Shown piece by piece: positions 1 through 7,883 of a DNA stretch of 64,000 nucleotides. The DNA is from Pacificoceanicola sp049803835. Its GTDB lineage: Bacteria > Pseudomonadota > Alphaproteobacteria > Rhodobacterales > Rhodobacteraceae. Position 1 is the stretch's first letter, and every line of letters begins with the position of its first letter. The stretch is from NCBI RefSeq assembly GCF_049803835.1, contig NZ_JBNAGK010000001.1, forward strand, positions 618,485 to 682,484. The letters run 5' to 3'. The position numbers were made by a program, and so were the translations under genes. The notes below the pieces were generated by a model. The model made no database searches. It was not told the origin of the DNA and saw only the letters and a list, made by a program, of their open reading frames with translations.

Positions 1-68
1 AGGAAGGCGGGTATCGCTTCGGCGATCTGCCGAACGTCGTCTACCACGTCATTGGCGATCTGATCTGA
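1..68 (+). CDS. C-terminal fragment of an unidentified protein
   Basis: An open frame enters from the left edge (codons beginning at base 3) and stops at TGA 66-68. It reads roughly 21 residues ending YHVIGDLI, with protein-like composition in this frame. The fragment is too short to assign a family. It is followed by the rpmI promoter, so it belongs to a separate upstream transcription unit. Confidence 0.45.
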   Translation, partial: EGGYRFGDLPNVVYHVIGDLI

Positions 69-95
69 GCGCAGCGCCAAGGCGCGGAAAATCCC

Positions 96-124
96 TTGCC
101 AAATATGGATCGCGCCTCTATACG
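96..124 (+). promoter_or_regulatory. putative sigma-70 promoter for rpmI-rplT
   Basis: TTGCCA at 96-101 and TATACG at 119-124 are separated by exactly 17 bases, a good match to -35/-10 consensus spacing. The -10 lies about 65 bases before the rpmI start. Inferred from sequence only. Confidence 0.5.
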
Positions 125-190
125 GCGCGCTCCAACCGTGCGTCCGGCCGAAGAGGCATGCCGAGTCGTGCGACGTAGAAGGAGACCGAA

Positions 191-391
191 ATGCCCAAGA
201 TGAAGACGAAGTCGAGCGCCAAGAAGCGCTTCAAGGTCAGTGCGACCGGGAAGGTGATCGCAGGTCAGGCCGGCAAGCGCCACGGCATGATCAAGCGCCA
301 CAAGAAATTCATCCGCGACGCGCGCGGCACGACGGCCCTGTCTGCCCCCGACGCCAAGATCGTCAAGGGCTACATGCCCTACGACCGCTAA
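191..391 (+). CDS. rpmI: 50S ribosomal protein L35
   Basis: This 66-aa, very basic protein begins MPKMKTKSSAKKRFKV and contains the family hallmark region with GKRHGMIKRHKKFIRD. L35 is a small component of the large ribosomal subunit. The length is normal for the family. A strong Shine-Dalgarno (AGAAGGAGA) precedes the ATG. It sits 15 bases ahead of rplT, the usual bacterial L35-L20 pair; infC, often the first gene of this operon, is not in the window. Identification is secure. Confidence 0.97.
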   Translation: MPKMKTKSSAKKRFKVSATGKVIAGQAGKRHGMIKRHKKFIRDARGTTALSAPDAKIVKGYMPYDR

Positions 392-406
392 TCAGGAGAA
401 TTCGCT

Positions 407-772
407 ATGTCCCGAGTCAAAGGCGGAACCGTCACGCACGCGCGTCACAAGAAGGTCATCAAGGCTGCGAAAGGCTACTATGGCCGTCGCAAGAGCTCCT
501 TCAAGGTCGCAACCCAGGCCGTCGACAAGGCCAACCAGTACGCAACCCGTGACCGGAAGCAGCGCAAGCGCAACTTCCGGGCACTGTGGATCCAGCGGAT
601 CAACGCCGCTGTCCGCGCCCACGACGAAGCGCTGACCTACTCCCGGTTCATCAACGGCCTGAACAAGGCCGGGATCGAAGTGGACCGCAAGGTGCTCGCC
701 GATCTCGCCGTGCACGAGCCGGCGGCCTTCGCCGCCATCGTCGACCAGGCGAAAGGTGCCCTGGCCGCCTGA
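407..772 (+). CDS. rplT: 50S ribosomal protein L20
   Basis: The product is a 121-aa basic protein, MSRVKGGTVTHARHKKVIK onward, with the typical GYYGRRKSSFK and LWIQRINAAVRAH segments of L20, an assembly-initiating 23S rRNA-binding protein of the large subunit. A clear AGGAGA Shine-Dalgarno lies 7 bases before the ATG. It is co-transcribed with rpmI and is followed at 797-831 by a strong intrinsic terminator, so rpmI-rplT form a short operon here. Length is normal and identification is secure. Confidence 0.98.
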   Translation: MSRVKGGTVTHARHKKVIKAAKGYYGRRKSSFKVATQAVDKANQYATRDRKQRKRNFRALWIQRINAAVRAHDEALTYSRFINGLNKAGIEVDRKVLADLAVHEPAAFAAIVDQAKGALAA

Positions 773-796
773 GGCCACGCGCATCGCAGACATCGC

Positions 797-831
797 AAAC
801 CCCGCCCGGTCCATGCCGTGGCGGGGTTTTT
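797..831 (+). terminator. Rho-independent terminator after rplT
   Basis: A perfect 10-bp inverted repeat, AAACCCCGCC (797-806) and GGCGGGGTTT (820-829), is followed directly by further Ts. It ends the rpmI-rplT transcript 25 bases after the rplT stop. Confidence 0.85.
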
Positions 832-846
832 CGTCTCGCGGGGATT

Positions 847-877
847 CCCTCCCCCTTGGGGAGGGTTGGGGTGGGGG
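847..877. repeat. palindromic C/G-rich intergenic repeat
   Basis: CCCTCCCC (847-854) and GGGGAGGG (858-865) form a perfect 8-bp stem with a 3-base loop, followed by a TTGGGGTGGGGG tail. I recall closely similar elements scattered between genes in many alphaproteobacterial genomes; no second copy was found in this window. Confidence 0.45.
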
Positions 878-948
878 AGCGCAAACCCGGAAATGCGCCT
901 GTGTATATCCAGATTGCGCCCGGTATCGGCCCAGATTACCGTGCCGCC

Positions 949-2427
949 ATGGCCATTCCCGTCGAAACCTTCCGCCTTCCCCCGGACATGCAGGGCACGC
1001 TGCAGGCGCGCATCCAGCAGATGGTGGCGGAGGGCATCCTGTCGGGTCGGTTCCGGCCCGGGGAAAAGCTGCCGTCCAGCCGGGGTCTTGCCCGGCACCT
1101 AGGGGTCAGCCGGATCACCGTGACGCTGGCTTACACCGAGCTTCTCGCCAACGATTACCTGACGTCGCGCGGACGGTCGGGCTATTTCGTCAGCGAGGGC
1201 GCTCCGCAGCCGCCGGATTTCGGGCCGCTGGCACCAAGACAGGACAGCGTCGACTGGAACCGCGCCTTTGCTCAGCGGTTCACCGGCGGGCCGAGCCTCA
1301 GCATGGACAAGCCCGCGGACTGGGCCAGCTTCCGCTATCCGTTCATCTACGGGCAGGCCGACCCGAAGCTGTTCGATCACGCCAACTGGCGGCTTTGCGC
1401 GACACAGGCACTTGGCGTGCGGGATTTCACCGCGCTGACGCAGGACCAGTTCGATCAGGACGATCCGGAGCTGGTGAGCTTCATCGCCCGCCACACGCTG
1501 CCGCGCCGGGGTATCCAGGCCGGACCGGAGGAGATTCTCATCACCATGGGGGCGCAGAATGCCCTCTGGCTGGCGGCGCAGGTGTTGGCGGCACGCGGGC
1601 GGCGCGTGGCGGTGGAGAACCCCTGTTACCCGGCGCTGCGCGAGATCCTGCGGCAATGCGGAGCGCAGGTGTCCGCCGTCGATGTCGACCAGGAAGGCCT
1701 GCCGCCGGAGGCGATCCCGGACGGGACGCAGGTGATCTTCACGACGCCGAGTCACCAGTGCCCGACTTCCGCAACCTTGCCGGTCCGGCGGCGGGAGGCG
1801 CTGTTGGCACGGGCCTCTTCGCTGAACGCGCTGATCGTGGAGGACGACTACGAGTTCGAGATGTCCTTCCTCAAGCCGCCAAGTCCCGCGCTCAAGAGCC
1901 TCGATCAGGAGGGGCGAGTGGTCTACGTCGGCAGCTTCTCTAAGTCGCTGTTCCCCGGGTTGCGGCTCGGCTATCTGGTCGGCTCCGTATCCTTCATCCG
2001 CGAGGTCCGGGCGCTGCGGGCGAGCAGCCTGCGCCATCCGCCCGGGCACATCCAGCGCACCGCCGCCTATTACCTGAGCCTTGGCCATTATGACGCGCAG
2101 ATCCGCCGCATGGGGCGGGCGCTTGGCGAACGGCGCAAGGTGATGGAACAGGCAATCGCGGCGCATGGGCTGGAGGTGGCCGGGAAAGGGGCACATGGCG
2201 GCTCGAGCATCTGGATGGTCGCGCCGGAAGGGGTGGACAGCCGGGGGCTGGCCCTCGACCTGCGCCGCGAGAGTGTGCTGATCGAGCCTGGAACGCCGTT
2301 CTTCGCCGGAGAGGCGCCTCCGCGCCACTACTACCGGCTTGGCTATTCCTCGATCCCCTCGGAGCGCATCGAAGCGGGCATCGCGCGCATCGCTGCGGCG
2401 CTTGCGCCTGCCCGGCAGGCGGGCTAA
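949..2427 (+). CDS. MocR/PdxR-type transcriptional regulator (GntR HTH + aminotransferase fold)
   Basis: The 492-aa protein joins an N-terminal GntR winged helix (about residues 16-85, with PGEKLPSSRGLARHLGVSR) to a fold-type I aminotransferase-like domain. The PLP-binding lysine is Lys332 in GSFSKSLFPGLRLGY, preceded by the VEDDYEFE segment near 298-304. MocR proteins use PLP as a ligand to control genes of vitamin B6, taurine, ectoine or GABA metabolism; the target here is unknown, and the neighbour ribF gives no clear hint. I placed the start at ATG 949 because it begins the GntR domain; the longer upstream reading runs back through rplT in another frame and lacks domain content. Downstream ribF starts after only 10 bases, suggesting co-transcription. 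Confidence 0.88.
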   Translation: MAIPVETFRLPPDMQGTLQARIQQMVAEGILSGRFRPGEKLPSSRGLARHLGVSRITVTLAYTELLANDYLTSRGRSGYFVSEGAPQPPDFGPLAPRQDSVDWNRAFAQRFTGGPSLSMDKPADWASFRYPFIYGQADPKLFDHANWRLCATQALGVRDFTALTQDQFDQDDPELVSFIARHTLPRRGIQAGPEEILITMGAQNALWLAAQVLAARGRRVAVENPCYPALREILRQCGAQVSAVDVDQEGLPPEAIPDGTQVIFTTPSHQCPTSATLPVRRREALLARASSLNALIVEDDYEFEMSFLKPPSPALKSLDQEGRVVYVGSFSKSLFPGLRLGYLVGSVSFIREVRALRASSLRHPPGHIQRTAAYYLSLGHYDAQIRRMGRALGERRKVMEQAIAAHGLEVAGKGAHGGSSIWMVAPEGVDSRGLALDLRRESVLIEPGTPFFAGEAPPRHYYRLGYSSIPSERIEAGIARIAAALAPARQAG

Positions 2428-2437
2428 CCCGGGTGCC

Positions 2438-3370
2438 ATGAGGATTATTCGCGATTATCAGTACGTCCGCCCGGAAGATCGGGGTGCCAGCGTCGCCATC
2501 GGCAATTTCGACGGCGTGCACCTTGGTCATCAGGCGGTGATAGAGCTGGCGCACAAGGCCGCGCCGGAGGCCAAGCTTGGCGTGCTGACTTTCGAGCCGC
2601 ACCCGCGCGAGTATTTCGCCCCCGATGCGCCGCCCTTCCGGCTGATGAGCGCGGAGGCGCGGGCGTCGCGGTTGGAGAAGCTGGGCGTCCAGCGGCTGTA
2701 TCAGCTGAATTTCAACACGGCCTTGGCGTCTTTGACTCCCCGCGAGTTTGCACAGCGGGTGATCGTGGACGGGCTTGGGCTGTGTCACGTGGTCGTGGGT
2801 GCGGACTTCTGTTTCGGCAAGGGGCGGGCCGGATCGGTGGCGGATCTCAAGGCGTTCGGCGCGGAGATGGGCTTTGGCGTGACCGTGGCGGAGCTGCTGG
2901 AGGCGGGCGGCGAGGAGATTTCCTCCACCGCCATTCGCACCGCTCTGTCCGAAGGGCGGCCCCGCGACGCGAAGGCGGGTCTTGGCCACTGGCACCGGAT
3001 CGAAGGCGAGGTGATCGGCGGTGAGCAACGGGGCCGCGTGCTCGGTTATCCGACCGCGAACATGAGCATCGACGGGCTGCACCCGCCCGCCTTCGGCGTT
3101 TATGCGGTGCTGGTCGAGGTCATGGACGGGCGGCACAAGGGCAAGTACCACGGCGCGGCGTCAGTTGGCGTGCGGCCGATGTTCGACGGGCAGTTCCCGA
3201 ACATCGAGACCTTCCTGTTCGATTTTACCGGCGATCTTTATGGCGCAACCTTGTCCGTGGGGCTGGTGGAGTACCTGCGGCCCGAGCTGAAGTTCGACAG
3301 CCTCGACGCCCTGATCGCGCAGATGGACGCGGATTGCACGCAGGCGCGCGCCATCCTCTCGGCGCTATGA
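2438..3370 (+). CDS. ribF: bifunctional riboflavin kinase / FAD synthetase
   Basis: The 310-aa protein makes FMN from riboflavin and then FAD in the cytoplasm. The N-terminal adenylyltransferase domain shows GNFDGVHLGHQ near residues 20-30 and GADFCFGKGR near 117-126. The C-terminal flavokinase domain shows GYPTANM near 206-212 and ends in a normal DSLDALIAQMDAD tail. The ATG at 2438 is chosen because it precedes the conserved first strand; it is 10 bases after the MocR-type gene. The stop overlaps the start of the YcgN-like gene (ATGA), so translation is probably coupled. Length matches the family. Confidence 0.95.
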   Translation: MRIIRDYQYVRPEDRGASVAIGNFDGVHLGHQAVIELAHKAAPEAKLGVLTFEPHPREYFAPDAPPFRLMSAEARASRLEKLGVQRLYQLNFNTALASLTPREFAQRVIVDGLGLCHVVVGADFCFGKGRAGSVADLKAFGAEMGFGVTVAELLEAGGEEISSTAIRTALSEGRPRDAKAGLGHWHRIEGEVIGGEQRGRVLGYPTANMSIDGLHPPAFGVYAVLVEVMDGRHKGKYHGAASVGVRPMFDGQFPNIETFLFDFTGDLYGATLSVGLVEYLRPELKFDSLDALIAQMDADCTQARAILSAL

Positions 3371-3852
3371 GCGGCGATCCGATCCGGCGGGACGGGCTCG
3401 CGCCCCGCTTCTGGGAGCGCAAGAAACTCACCGACCTCAATCCGCAGGAGTGGGAAGCGCTGTGCGACGGCTGTGGCAAGTGCTGTCTGAACAAGCTGGA
3501 GGACGAGGAGACGGGCGAGGTCGCCCTGACCCGCGTGGCTTGCCGCCTGTTCGACGATACCACCTGCCGCTGCGCGCAATACCCGATCCGGCACCAGTTC
3601 GTGCCCGAATGCATCGTGATGAAACCGTCGAACATCGACCAGCACGCCTACTGGATGCCGGAGACCTGCGCGTACAAGCGGCTGTACGAGGGCAAATCCT
3701 TGCCCGACTGGCACCCGCTGCTGACCGGCACGCCGGAGAGCGTCCACGAGGCAGGCGTCTCCATGCGCCATCGCACCGTCGCCGAGTTCGAGGTGTCGGA
3801 CGAGGACTGGGAAGACCACATCATCGAGGAACCCTTGGGAGACAGGCCATGA
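3367..3852 (+). CDS. YcgN-family cysteine cluster protein
   Basis: The 161-aa protein belongs to the YcgN/UPF0260 family, whose biochemical role is not established. It carries the cysteine cluster CDGCGKCCLNK near residues 37-47 and further cysteines in VACRLFDDTTCRCAQYP and ETCAYKRLYEG, consistent with metal or Fe-S binding. The start at 3367 overlaps the ribF stop as ATGA, and its own stop overlaps the threonine aldolase start in the same way, so the three genes form a tightly coupled operon. Family assignment is firm; function is open. Confidence 0.88.
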   Translation: MSGDPIRRDGLAPRFWERKKLTDLNPQEWEALCDGCGKCCLNKLEDEETGEVALTRVACRLFDDTTCRCAQYPIRHQFVPECIVMKPSNIDQHAYWMPETCAYKRLYEGKSLPDWHPLLTGTPESVHEAGVSMRHRTVAEFEVSDEDWEDHIIEEPLGDRP

Positions 3853-4892
3853 ATTTTGCATCCGACAATGGCGGCCCCGTGCATCCGAAGGTACTGGAGG
3901 CGCTCGCGGCGGCGAATGACGGCTATGCCATGGGCTATGGCAACGATCCTCTGACGGCTGAGGTGGTGCAGGGCATCCGCGATCTGTTCGAGGCCCCGGA
4001 GGCGGCGGTCTACCTCGTGGGTCTCGGGACGGCGGGCAACGTGCTGGCGCTGTCGAGCCTGGTGCAGCCTTATGATACGGCGTTCTGCACGCCGATGGCG
4101 CATATCAACGTGGACGAGTGCAATGCGCCGGAGTTCTACACGAGCGGGGCAAAGCTGACGCTGGTGCCGGGGACAGACGTGATGACGCCGGAGGCGCTGC
4201 GGGCGGCGATAGCGGCGGAGGGCACGCGGGGCGTACACGGGCCGCAGCGCGGGGCGGTGTCCTTGACCACCGTGACCGAAGAGGGGAACGTCTATGCGCT
4301 GGAGCGCTTGCAGGCGCTCTGCGACGTGGCGAAAGGGTTCGGCCTGCCCGTGCATCTCGACGGGGCGCGGTTTGCCAATGCCTGCGTGGCGTTGGGCTGC
4401 ACGCCTGCGGAGATGTCATGGAAGCGTGGCGTGGACGTCGCGGTCTTCGGCGGCACCAAGAACGGCCTGATGGGGGTCGAGGCGGTGATCCTGTTCGATC
4501 CGAAGAAGGCCCGGGAGTTTGAATTGCGCCGAAAGCGCGGGGCGCAGCTCTATTCCAAGCATCGGTATCTGGCGGCGCAGATGAAGGCGTATCTGGACGG
4601 CGACCTGTGGAAGGATCTTGCGACACGGGCAAACCGGCAGGGCGCGGCGCTGCGGGCCGGAATCGAGGCGGCGGGGCTGGAGGTTGTGAACGCCACTCAG
4701 GCCAACATGGTGTTCTTCCGCGCCACCGGGGCGCAGCACAGGGCATTGAAAGCGGGGGGTGCGGTCTATCACATCTACGGCGCCGAGCCTGCGGGCGATG
4801 ACGGCATGGCGATCGGGCGGCTGGTTTGCGATTGGTCGATGAGCGACGCCGCTGTCGCGCAGTTCCTGTCCATGCTGCGCGACGTGGCGTAG
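3849..4892 (+). CDS. ltaE: low-specificity L-threonine aldolase
   Basis: The 347-aa PLP enzyme cleaves L-threonine or allo-threonine to glycine and acetaldehyde. It begins MNFASDNGGPVHPKV, the family's start, and has the Asp-containing PLP-pyridine motif HLDGARFAN (Asp171) and the Schiff-base lysine in FGGTKNGLM (Lys204). Length is normal. The ATG overlaps the stop of the YcgN-like gene (ATGA), making it the last gene of the ribF operon. A short GC hairpin follows the stop at 4894-4910. Aldolase specificity cannot be told from sequence. Confidence 0.9.
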   Translation: MNFASDNGGPVHPKVLEALAAANDGYAMGYGNDPLTAEVVQGIRDLFEAPEAAVYLVGLGTAGNVLALSSLVQPYDTAFCTPMAHINVDECNAPEFYTSGAKLTLVPGTDVMTPEALRAAIAAEGTRGVHGPQRGAVSLTTVTEEGNVYALERLQALCDVAKGFGLPVHLDGARFANACVALGCTPAEMSWKRGVDVAVFGGTKNGLMGVEAVILFDPKKAREFELRRKRGAQLYSKHRYLAAQMKAYLDGDLWKDLATRANRQGAALRAGIEAAGLEVVNATQANMVFFRATGAQHRALKAGGAVYHIYGAEPAGDDGMAIGRLVCDWSMSDAAVAQFLSMLRDVA

Positions 4893-4893
4893 G

Positions 4894-4910
4894 GCGGGGC
4901 TGCGCCCCGC
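4894..4910. terminator. possible terminator hairpin between convergent ltaE and hspQ
   Basis: GCGGGGC (4894-4900) and GCCCCGC (4904-4910) form a perfect 7-bp stem with a 3-base loop directly after the ltaE stop and facing hspQ. There is no clear T-tract, so efficiency is uncertain. Confidence 0.4.
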
Positions 4911-4984
4911 AGGCAGGACAGGACTGGCGGGGCTGTGCCCTGCGCCCAGGACCAGACGTGGCCGGCCGTGCCCCGCGCTTGCGG

Positions 4985-5311
4985 TCAGTTCAGCTGGAAG
5001 TGCAGCGCGTAGCTGCCGTCCTCGAAGGCGCCGAACAGGTCCGGAATGTCCGGATGGTCCACCGGCTCGCCGGAATAGTCGGCGACGAGGTTCTGCTCGG
5101 ACACATAGGCCACGTAGAAGCTTTGATCGTTCTCCGCCAGTAGGTGATAGAACGGTTGCTGCTTCTTGGGCCGGGAGTCCTCGGGGATGGCCTGATACCA
5201 CTCTTCGGTGTTGGCGAACTGCGGATCGACGTCGAACACCACGCCCCGGAACGGGTGCTTGCGGTGCCGGACGACCTGGCCCAGATGATATTTTGCGCGT
5301 TCACGGATCAT
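4985..5311 (-). CDS. hspQ: heat shock protein HspQ
   Basis: The 108-aa protein carries the YccV/HspQ (hemimethylated-DNA-binding-like) domain, seen in KYHLGQVVRHRKHPFRGVVF, DVDPQFANTEEWY and QPFYHLLAENDQ, and ends normally. In enterobacteria HspQ is a heat-inducible adaptor that influences Lon proteolysis; that role is transferred from the family. It is monocistronic and convergent with ltaE. The 272 bases upstream (5312-5583) contain no gene that I can support; they are AT-richer and hold a small inverted repeat GTCCAA/TTGGAC at 5355-5369. Confidence 0.92.
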   Translation of the reverse strand: MIRERAKYHLGQVVRHRKHPFRGVVFDVDPQFANTEEWYQAIPEDSRPKKQQPFYHLLAENDQSFYVAYVSEQNLVADYSGEPVDHPDIPDLFGAFEDGSYALHFQLN

Positions 5312-5583
5312 GACATACCTCTCAAGGTCAATTAAAATTCAAAAACGGCGAAGAGTCCAACTTTTGGACACAAAATCGCCGGAAACACATTGTGAAGCGG
5401 TTACCAACAGTGCGTATGAGAATAGCGAAATTCTCGCCAGTTCAAGCCCCTGCACGTACGCTCTTCCGGCGCCCCACGCAACGCCCCGCCCAAAGCTCCG
5501 GCCTTTCGGAATTGTCATTTCCCCTCGCCCGCCAATCGGCTATTGTGTGTCAAAACACTATAAAAACATGAGGCGAGAGGCAG

Positions 5584-6174
5584 ATGAGCAAGTGGCTTCG
5601 CGCGTTGGTGATCGTCCTGCTGGCCGCGTCCTGCGGCGGTGGTGGATCGGGGTCGGCGCCCCGGGATCTCGACAATGCGTGTTCGATTCTCAAGCAGCGG
5701 CGCGGCTACATGTCCGCGTTCAAGGCGGCTGAGCGGAAGTGGGGCGTGCCGGTGCACGTCCAGATGGCGACAATTTACCAGGAGAGCAAGTTCATCTCCG
5801 ACGCGCGGACTCCTCTGCGATTCACCCTCGGGGTGATTCCCGTCGGGCGGCAGAGTTCGGCCTATGGTTATTCGCAAGCGCTGGACGGGACGTGGAAGGA
5901 ATACCTCGCGTCCACCGGCAACCGCCGCGCCCGGCGTGATGACATTCGGGATGCGACGGATTTCATGGGTTGGTACATGGCACAGTCCCGGGACCAGCTG
6001 GGGATCTCGCTGACCGATGCCCGCTCGCATTACCTCGCGTATCACGAGGGGCGGACAGGCTTCCGCAACGGCTCCTACAATTCCAAGGCCTGGTTGCTGC
6101 GCGTGTCCTCCGAGGTGGGCGAGCGGTCGCTGGTCTACGAGCAGCAACTGCGCTCCTGCCGGAACCTGCGCTGA
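5584..6174 (+). CDS. lipoprotein with lytic transglycosylase (SLT) fold
   Basis: The 196-aa protein has a lipoprotein signal with lipobox LAASC (Cys17), so it should be anchored in the envelope. The SLT-like domain follows: VHVQMATIYQESKF contains the expected catalytic glutamate (Glu67), and SSAYGYSQALDGTWKEY, the RDDIRDATDFMGWY helix and HYLAYHEGRTGF are typical of the fold. Such enzymes cleave peptidoglycan glycan strands to 1,6-anhydro ends. TATAAA at 5558-5563 may be its -10 element. It is transcribed alone, ahead of pheS. The closest characterised relatives are unclear, so the exact substrate role is open. Confidence 0.85.
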   Translation: MSKWLRALVIVLLAASCGGGGSGSAPRDLDNACSILKQRRGYMSAFKAAERKWGVPVHVQMATIYQESKFISDARTPLRFTLGVIPVGRQSSAYGYSQALDGTWKEYLASTGNRRARRDDIRDATDFMGWYMAQSRDQLGISLTDARSHYLAYHEGRTGFRNGSYNSKAWLLRVSSEVGERSLVYEQQLRSCRNLR

Positions 6175-6253
6175 GGGTGGTGCGGGCCGCCCTCGCGGCT
6201 TGCATTCCGTTTCTTCTGTGGTAACTCCCGGGCGTCCAGTCCGGAGAGATGAG

Positions 6254-7327
6254 ATGCAAGAGCTGCGCGACAAGTATATTTCCGCTATCAGTGAGGCTTC
6301 GGACGAGGCCGGGCTGGAGGCGCTGCGCCTCGCCGCCGTGGGCAAGAAAGGCGAGATCAGCCTGAAGATGCGCGAGCTTGGAACCATGTCGCCCGAAGAG
6401 CGGCAGGTGGCCGGGCCTGCTCTGAATGCGCTCAAGGACGAGATCAACGCGGCACTGGCGGCGAAGAAGGTGGCGCTGGGCGATCTGGCGCTGAACGAGC
6501 GGCTGAAGGCGGAATGGCTGGACGTGACGCTGCCGGTGCGGCCGCAGCGGGTCGGCTCCATTCACCCGGTGAGCCAGGTGACCGAGGAGGTCACCGCGAT
6601 CTTCGCCGACATGGGATTTGCCGTGGCCGAGGGGCCGCAGGTGGACAGCGACTGGTACAACTTCGATGCGCTTAACATCCCCGGGCACCACCCGGCGCGG
6701 GCGGAGATGGACACATTCTACATGCACCGCGCCGCGGGGGATAACCGTCCGCCGCATGTGCTGCGCACCCATACCTCGCCGGTGCAGATCAGGCATATGG
6801 AGGCGCACGGCGCGCCCTGCCGGATCATCTGCCCGGGTCGGGTGTACCGCGCCGATTACGACCAGACGCACACGCCGATGTTCCATCAGGTCGAGGGGCT
6901 TGCCATCGACCGCGATATTTCGATGGCGAACCTCAAGTGGGTGCTGGAGGAGTTCTTTGCCGCCTTCTTCGAAATCGACGGCATCAAGACCCGCTTCCGC
7001 GCCTCGCATTTCCCTTTCACGGAGCCGTCCGCCGAGGTGGATATCCAATGTTCATGGGAAGGCGGTCAGCTGAAGATCGGCGAGGGCGACGGCTGGCTTG
7101 AGGTTCTGGGCTCCGGCATGGTGCATCCGAAGGTGCTGTCGGCGGCGGGCGTGGACCCGGCGGAGTGGCAGGGATTTGCATTTGGCATGGGGATCGACCG
7201 GATCGCGATGCTGAAATACGGCATCCCGGATCTGCGGGCGTTCTTTGACAGCGACCTGCGCTGGCTGCGGCACTACGGCTTTGCATCGCTGGATGTGCCG
7301 ACGCTGCATGGTGGTTTGTCGCGCTAG
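6254..7327 (+). CDS. pheS: phenylalanyl-tRNA synthetase alpha subunit
   Basis: The 357-aa subunit forms the catalytic half of the alpha2beta2 PheRS that charges tRNA-Phe. Visible landmarks are the N-terminal helical arm, the class II motif 2 region around RVYRADYDQTHTPMFHQ, motif 3 with FGMGIDRIAMLKYGI, and the closing DLRWLRHYGF. The start at 6254 follows a GGAGAG Shine-Dalgarno and gives the normal length; the frame is open further upstream but overlaps the preceding gene. pheT is not adjacent: a gap, hairpins, yrhK-like and halogenase genes lie between them, which is unusual. Confidence 0.97.
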   Translation: MQELRDKYISAISEASDEAGLEALRLAAVGKKGEISLKMRELGTMSPEERQVAGPALNALKDEINAALAAKKVALGDLALNERLKAEWLDVTLPVRPQRVGSIHPVSQVTEEVTAIFADMGFAVAEGPQVDSDWYNFDALNIPGHHPARAEMDTFYMHRAAGDNRPPHVLRTHTSPVQIRHMEAHGAPCRIICPGRVYRADYDQTHTPMFHQVEGLAIDRDISMANLKWVLEEFFAAFFEIDGIKTRFRASHFPFTEPSAEVDIQCSWEGGQLKIGEGDGWLEVLGSGMVHPKVLSAAGVDPAEWQGFAFGMGIDRIAMLKYGIPDLRAFFDSDLRWLRHYGFASLDVPTLHGGLSR

Positions 7328-7384
7328 CACTCGAAGAGGAGTTTCGCCGGGGGGGGGGACGGCGAGCCGCGCGGGGCGCGCCGG

Positions 7385-7394
7385 NNNNNNNNNN
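7385..7394. other. assembly gap (10 N)
   Basis: Ten Ns interrupt a very GC-rich stretch shortly after a run of ten Gs (7349-7358). A fixed ten-N spacer normally marks a scaffold join of unknown real length, so sequence may be missing between pheS and the YrhK-like gene. Confidence 0.95.
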
Positions 7395-7444
7395 CGCGCT
7401 CCCACCAGCCGTGGTTTTTGGCGGTGGTGGCGCCGGCCGCCCGG

Positions 7445-7509
7445 CGCGCCGCCTGCGGCGGCGCGTCAAAATTCTTTGGAAGAATTTTGGACGGGGGCTT
7501 TGCCCCCGT
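7445..7509. repeat. three consecutive perfect hairpins
   Basis: Three perfect stems stand back to back: CGCGCCGCC/GGCGGCGCG (7445-7465), AAAATTCTT/AAGAATTTT (7468-7488) and ACGGGGGC/GCCCCCGT (7491-7509), each with a 3-base loop. The second and third may act as a terminator for pheS or form a dispersed palindromic element; the sequence alone does not decide. Confidence 0.7.
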
Positions 7510-7598
7510 TGTTCAGGTATTTGAAGACCAAAGAAGCCAGGCGTTGTCCTCTACTCCAGGCGGGCTAGCTTTGCGGCAGACGTGCAGGAGGATCGCCG

Positions 7599-7880
7599 AT
7601 GTCGTTGTTCAGCCATGAGAATCGTCAGAAGACCACAGAGACACGGCGACTCTTCGCGGCATTCGAGATTGCGCACACCATCGTGGATTTCCTTGCCGCG
7701 TTCTGTTTCCTGATTGGCTCCATCCTGTTCTTCTGGCCTGTCTACGAGACACCGGCGATTTGGCTGTTTGTCATTGGTTCGTTCTTCTTTGCCATGAAGC
7801 CGACGCTCAAGCTGATCCGGGAGGTCAAGCTTGCGGCGATGGGCGATGCGGACGATCTGGCGCAGCGGTATGAACCGTGA
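7599..7880 (+). CDS. YrhK-domain membrane protein
   Basis: The 93-aa protein has a soluble N-terminal stretch, then two hydrophobic segments (about residues 25-48 and 50-68; AAFCFLIGSILFFWPVYE and AIWLFVIGSFFFAMKP), followed by a short cytoplasmic tail. This is the YrhK-like domain, whose function is unknown. AGGAGGATC precedes the ATG. The gene ends three bases from the convergent halogenase gene and lies between pheS and pheT. Confidence 0.75.
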   Translation: MSLFSHENRQKTTETRRLFAAFEIAHTIVDFLAAFCFLIGSILFFWPVYETPAIWLFVIGSFFFAMKPTLKLIREVKLAAMGDADDLAQRYEP

Positions 7881-7883
7881 GGC

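Noticed and set aside
586..948. Upstream extension of the MocR-type gene
   Set aside because: The frame is open back into rplT, but composition is Arg-rich and lacks any domain; the real start is ATG 949.
6175..6253. Possible pheST leader peptide or attenuator before pheS
   Set aside because: A short frame ends IPFLLW before pheS, but it has only one Phe codon and no good terminator/antiterminator pairing, so I do not call it.
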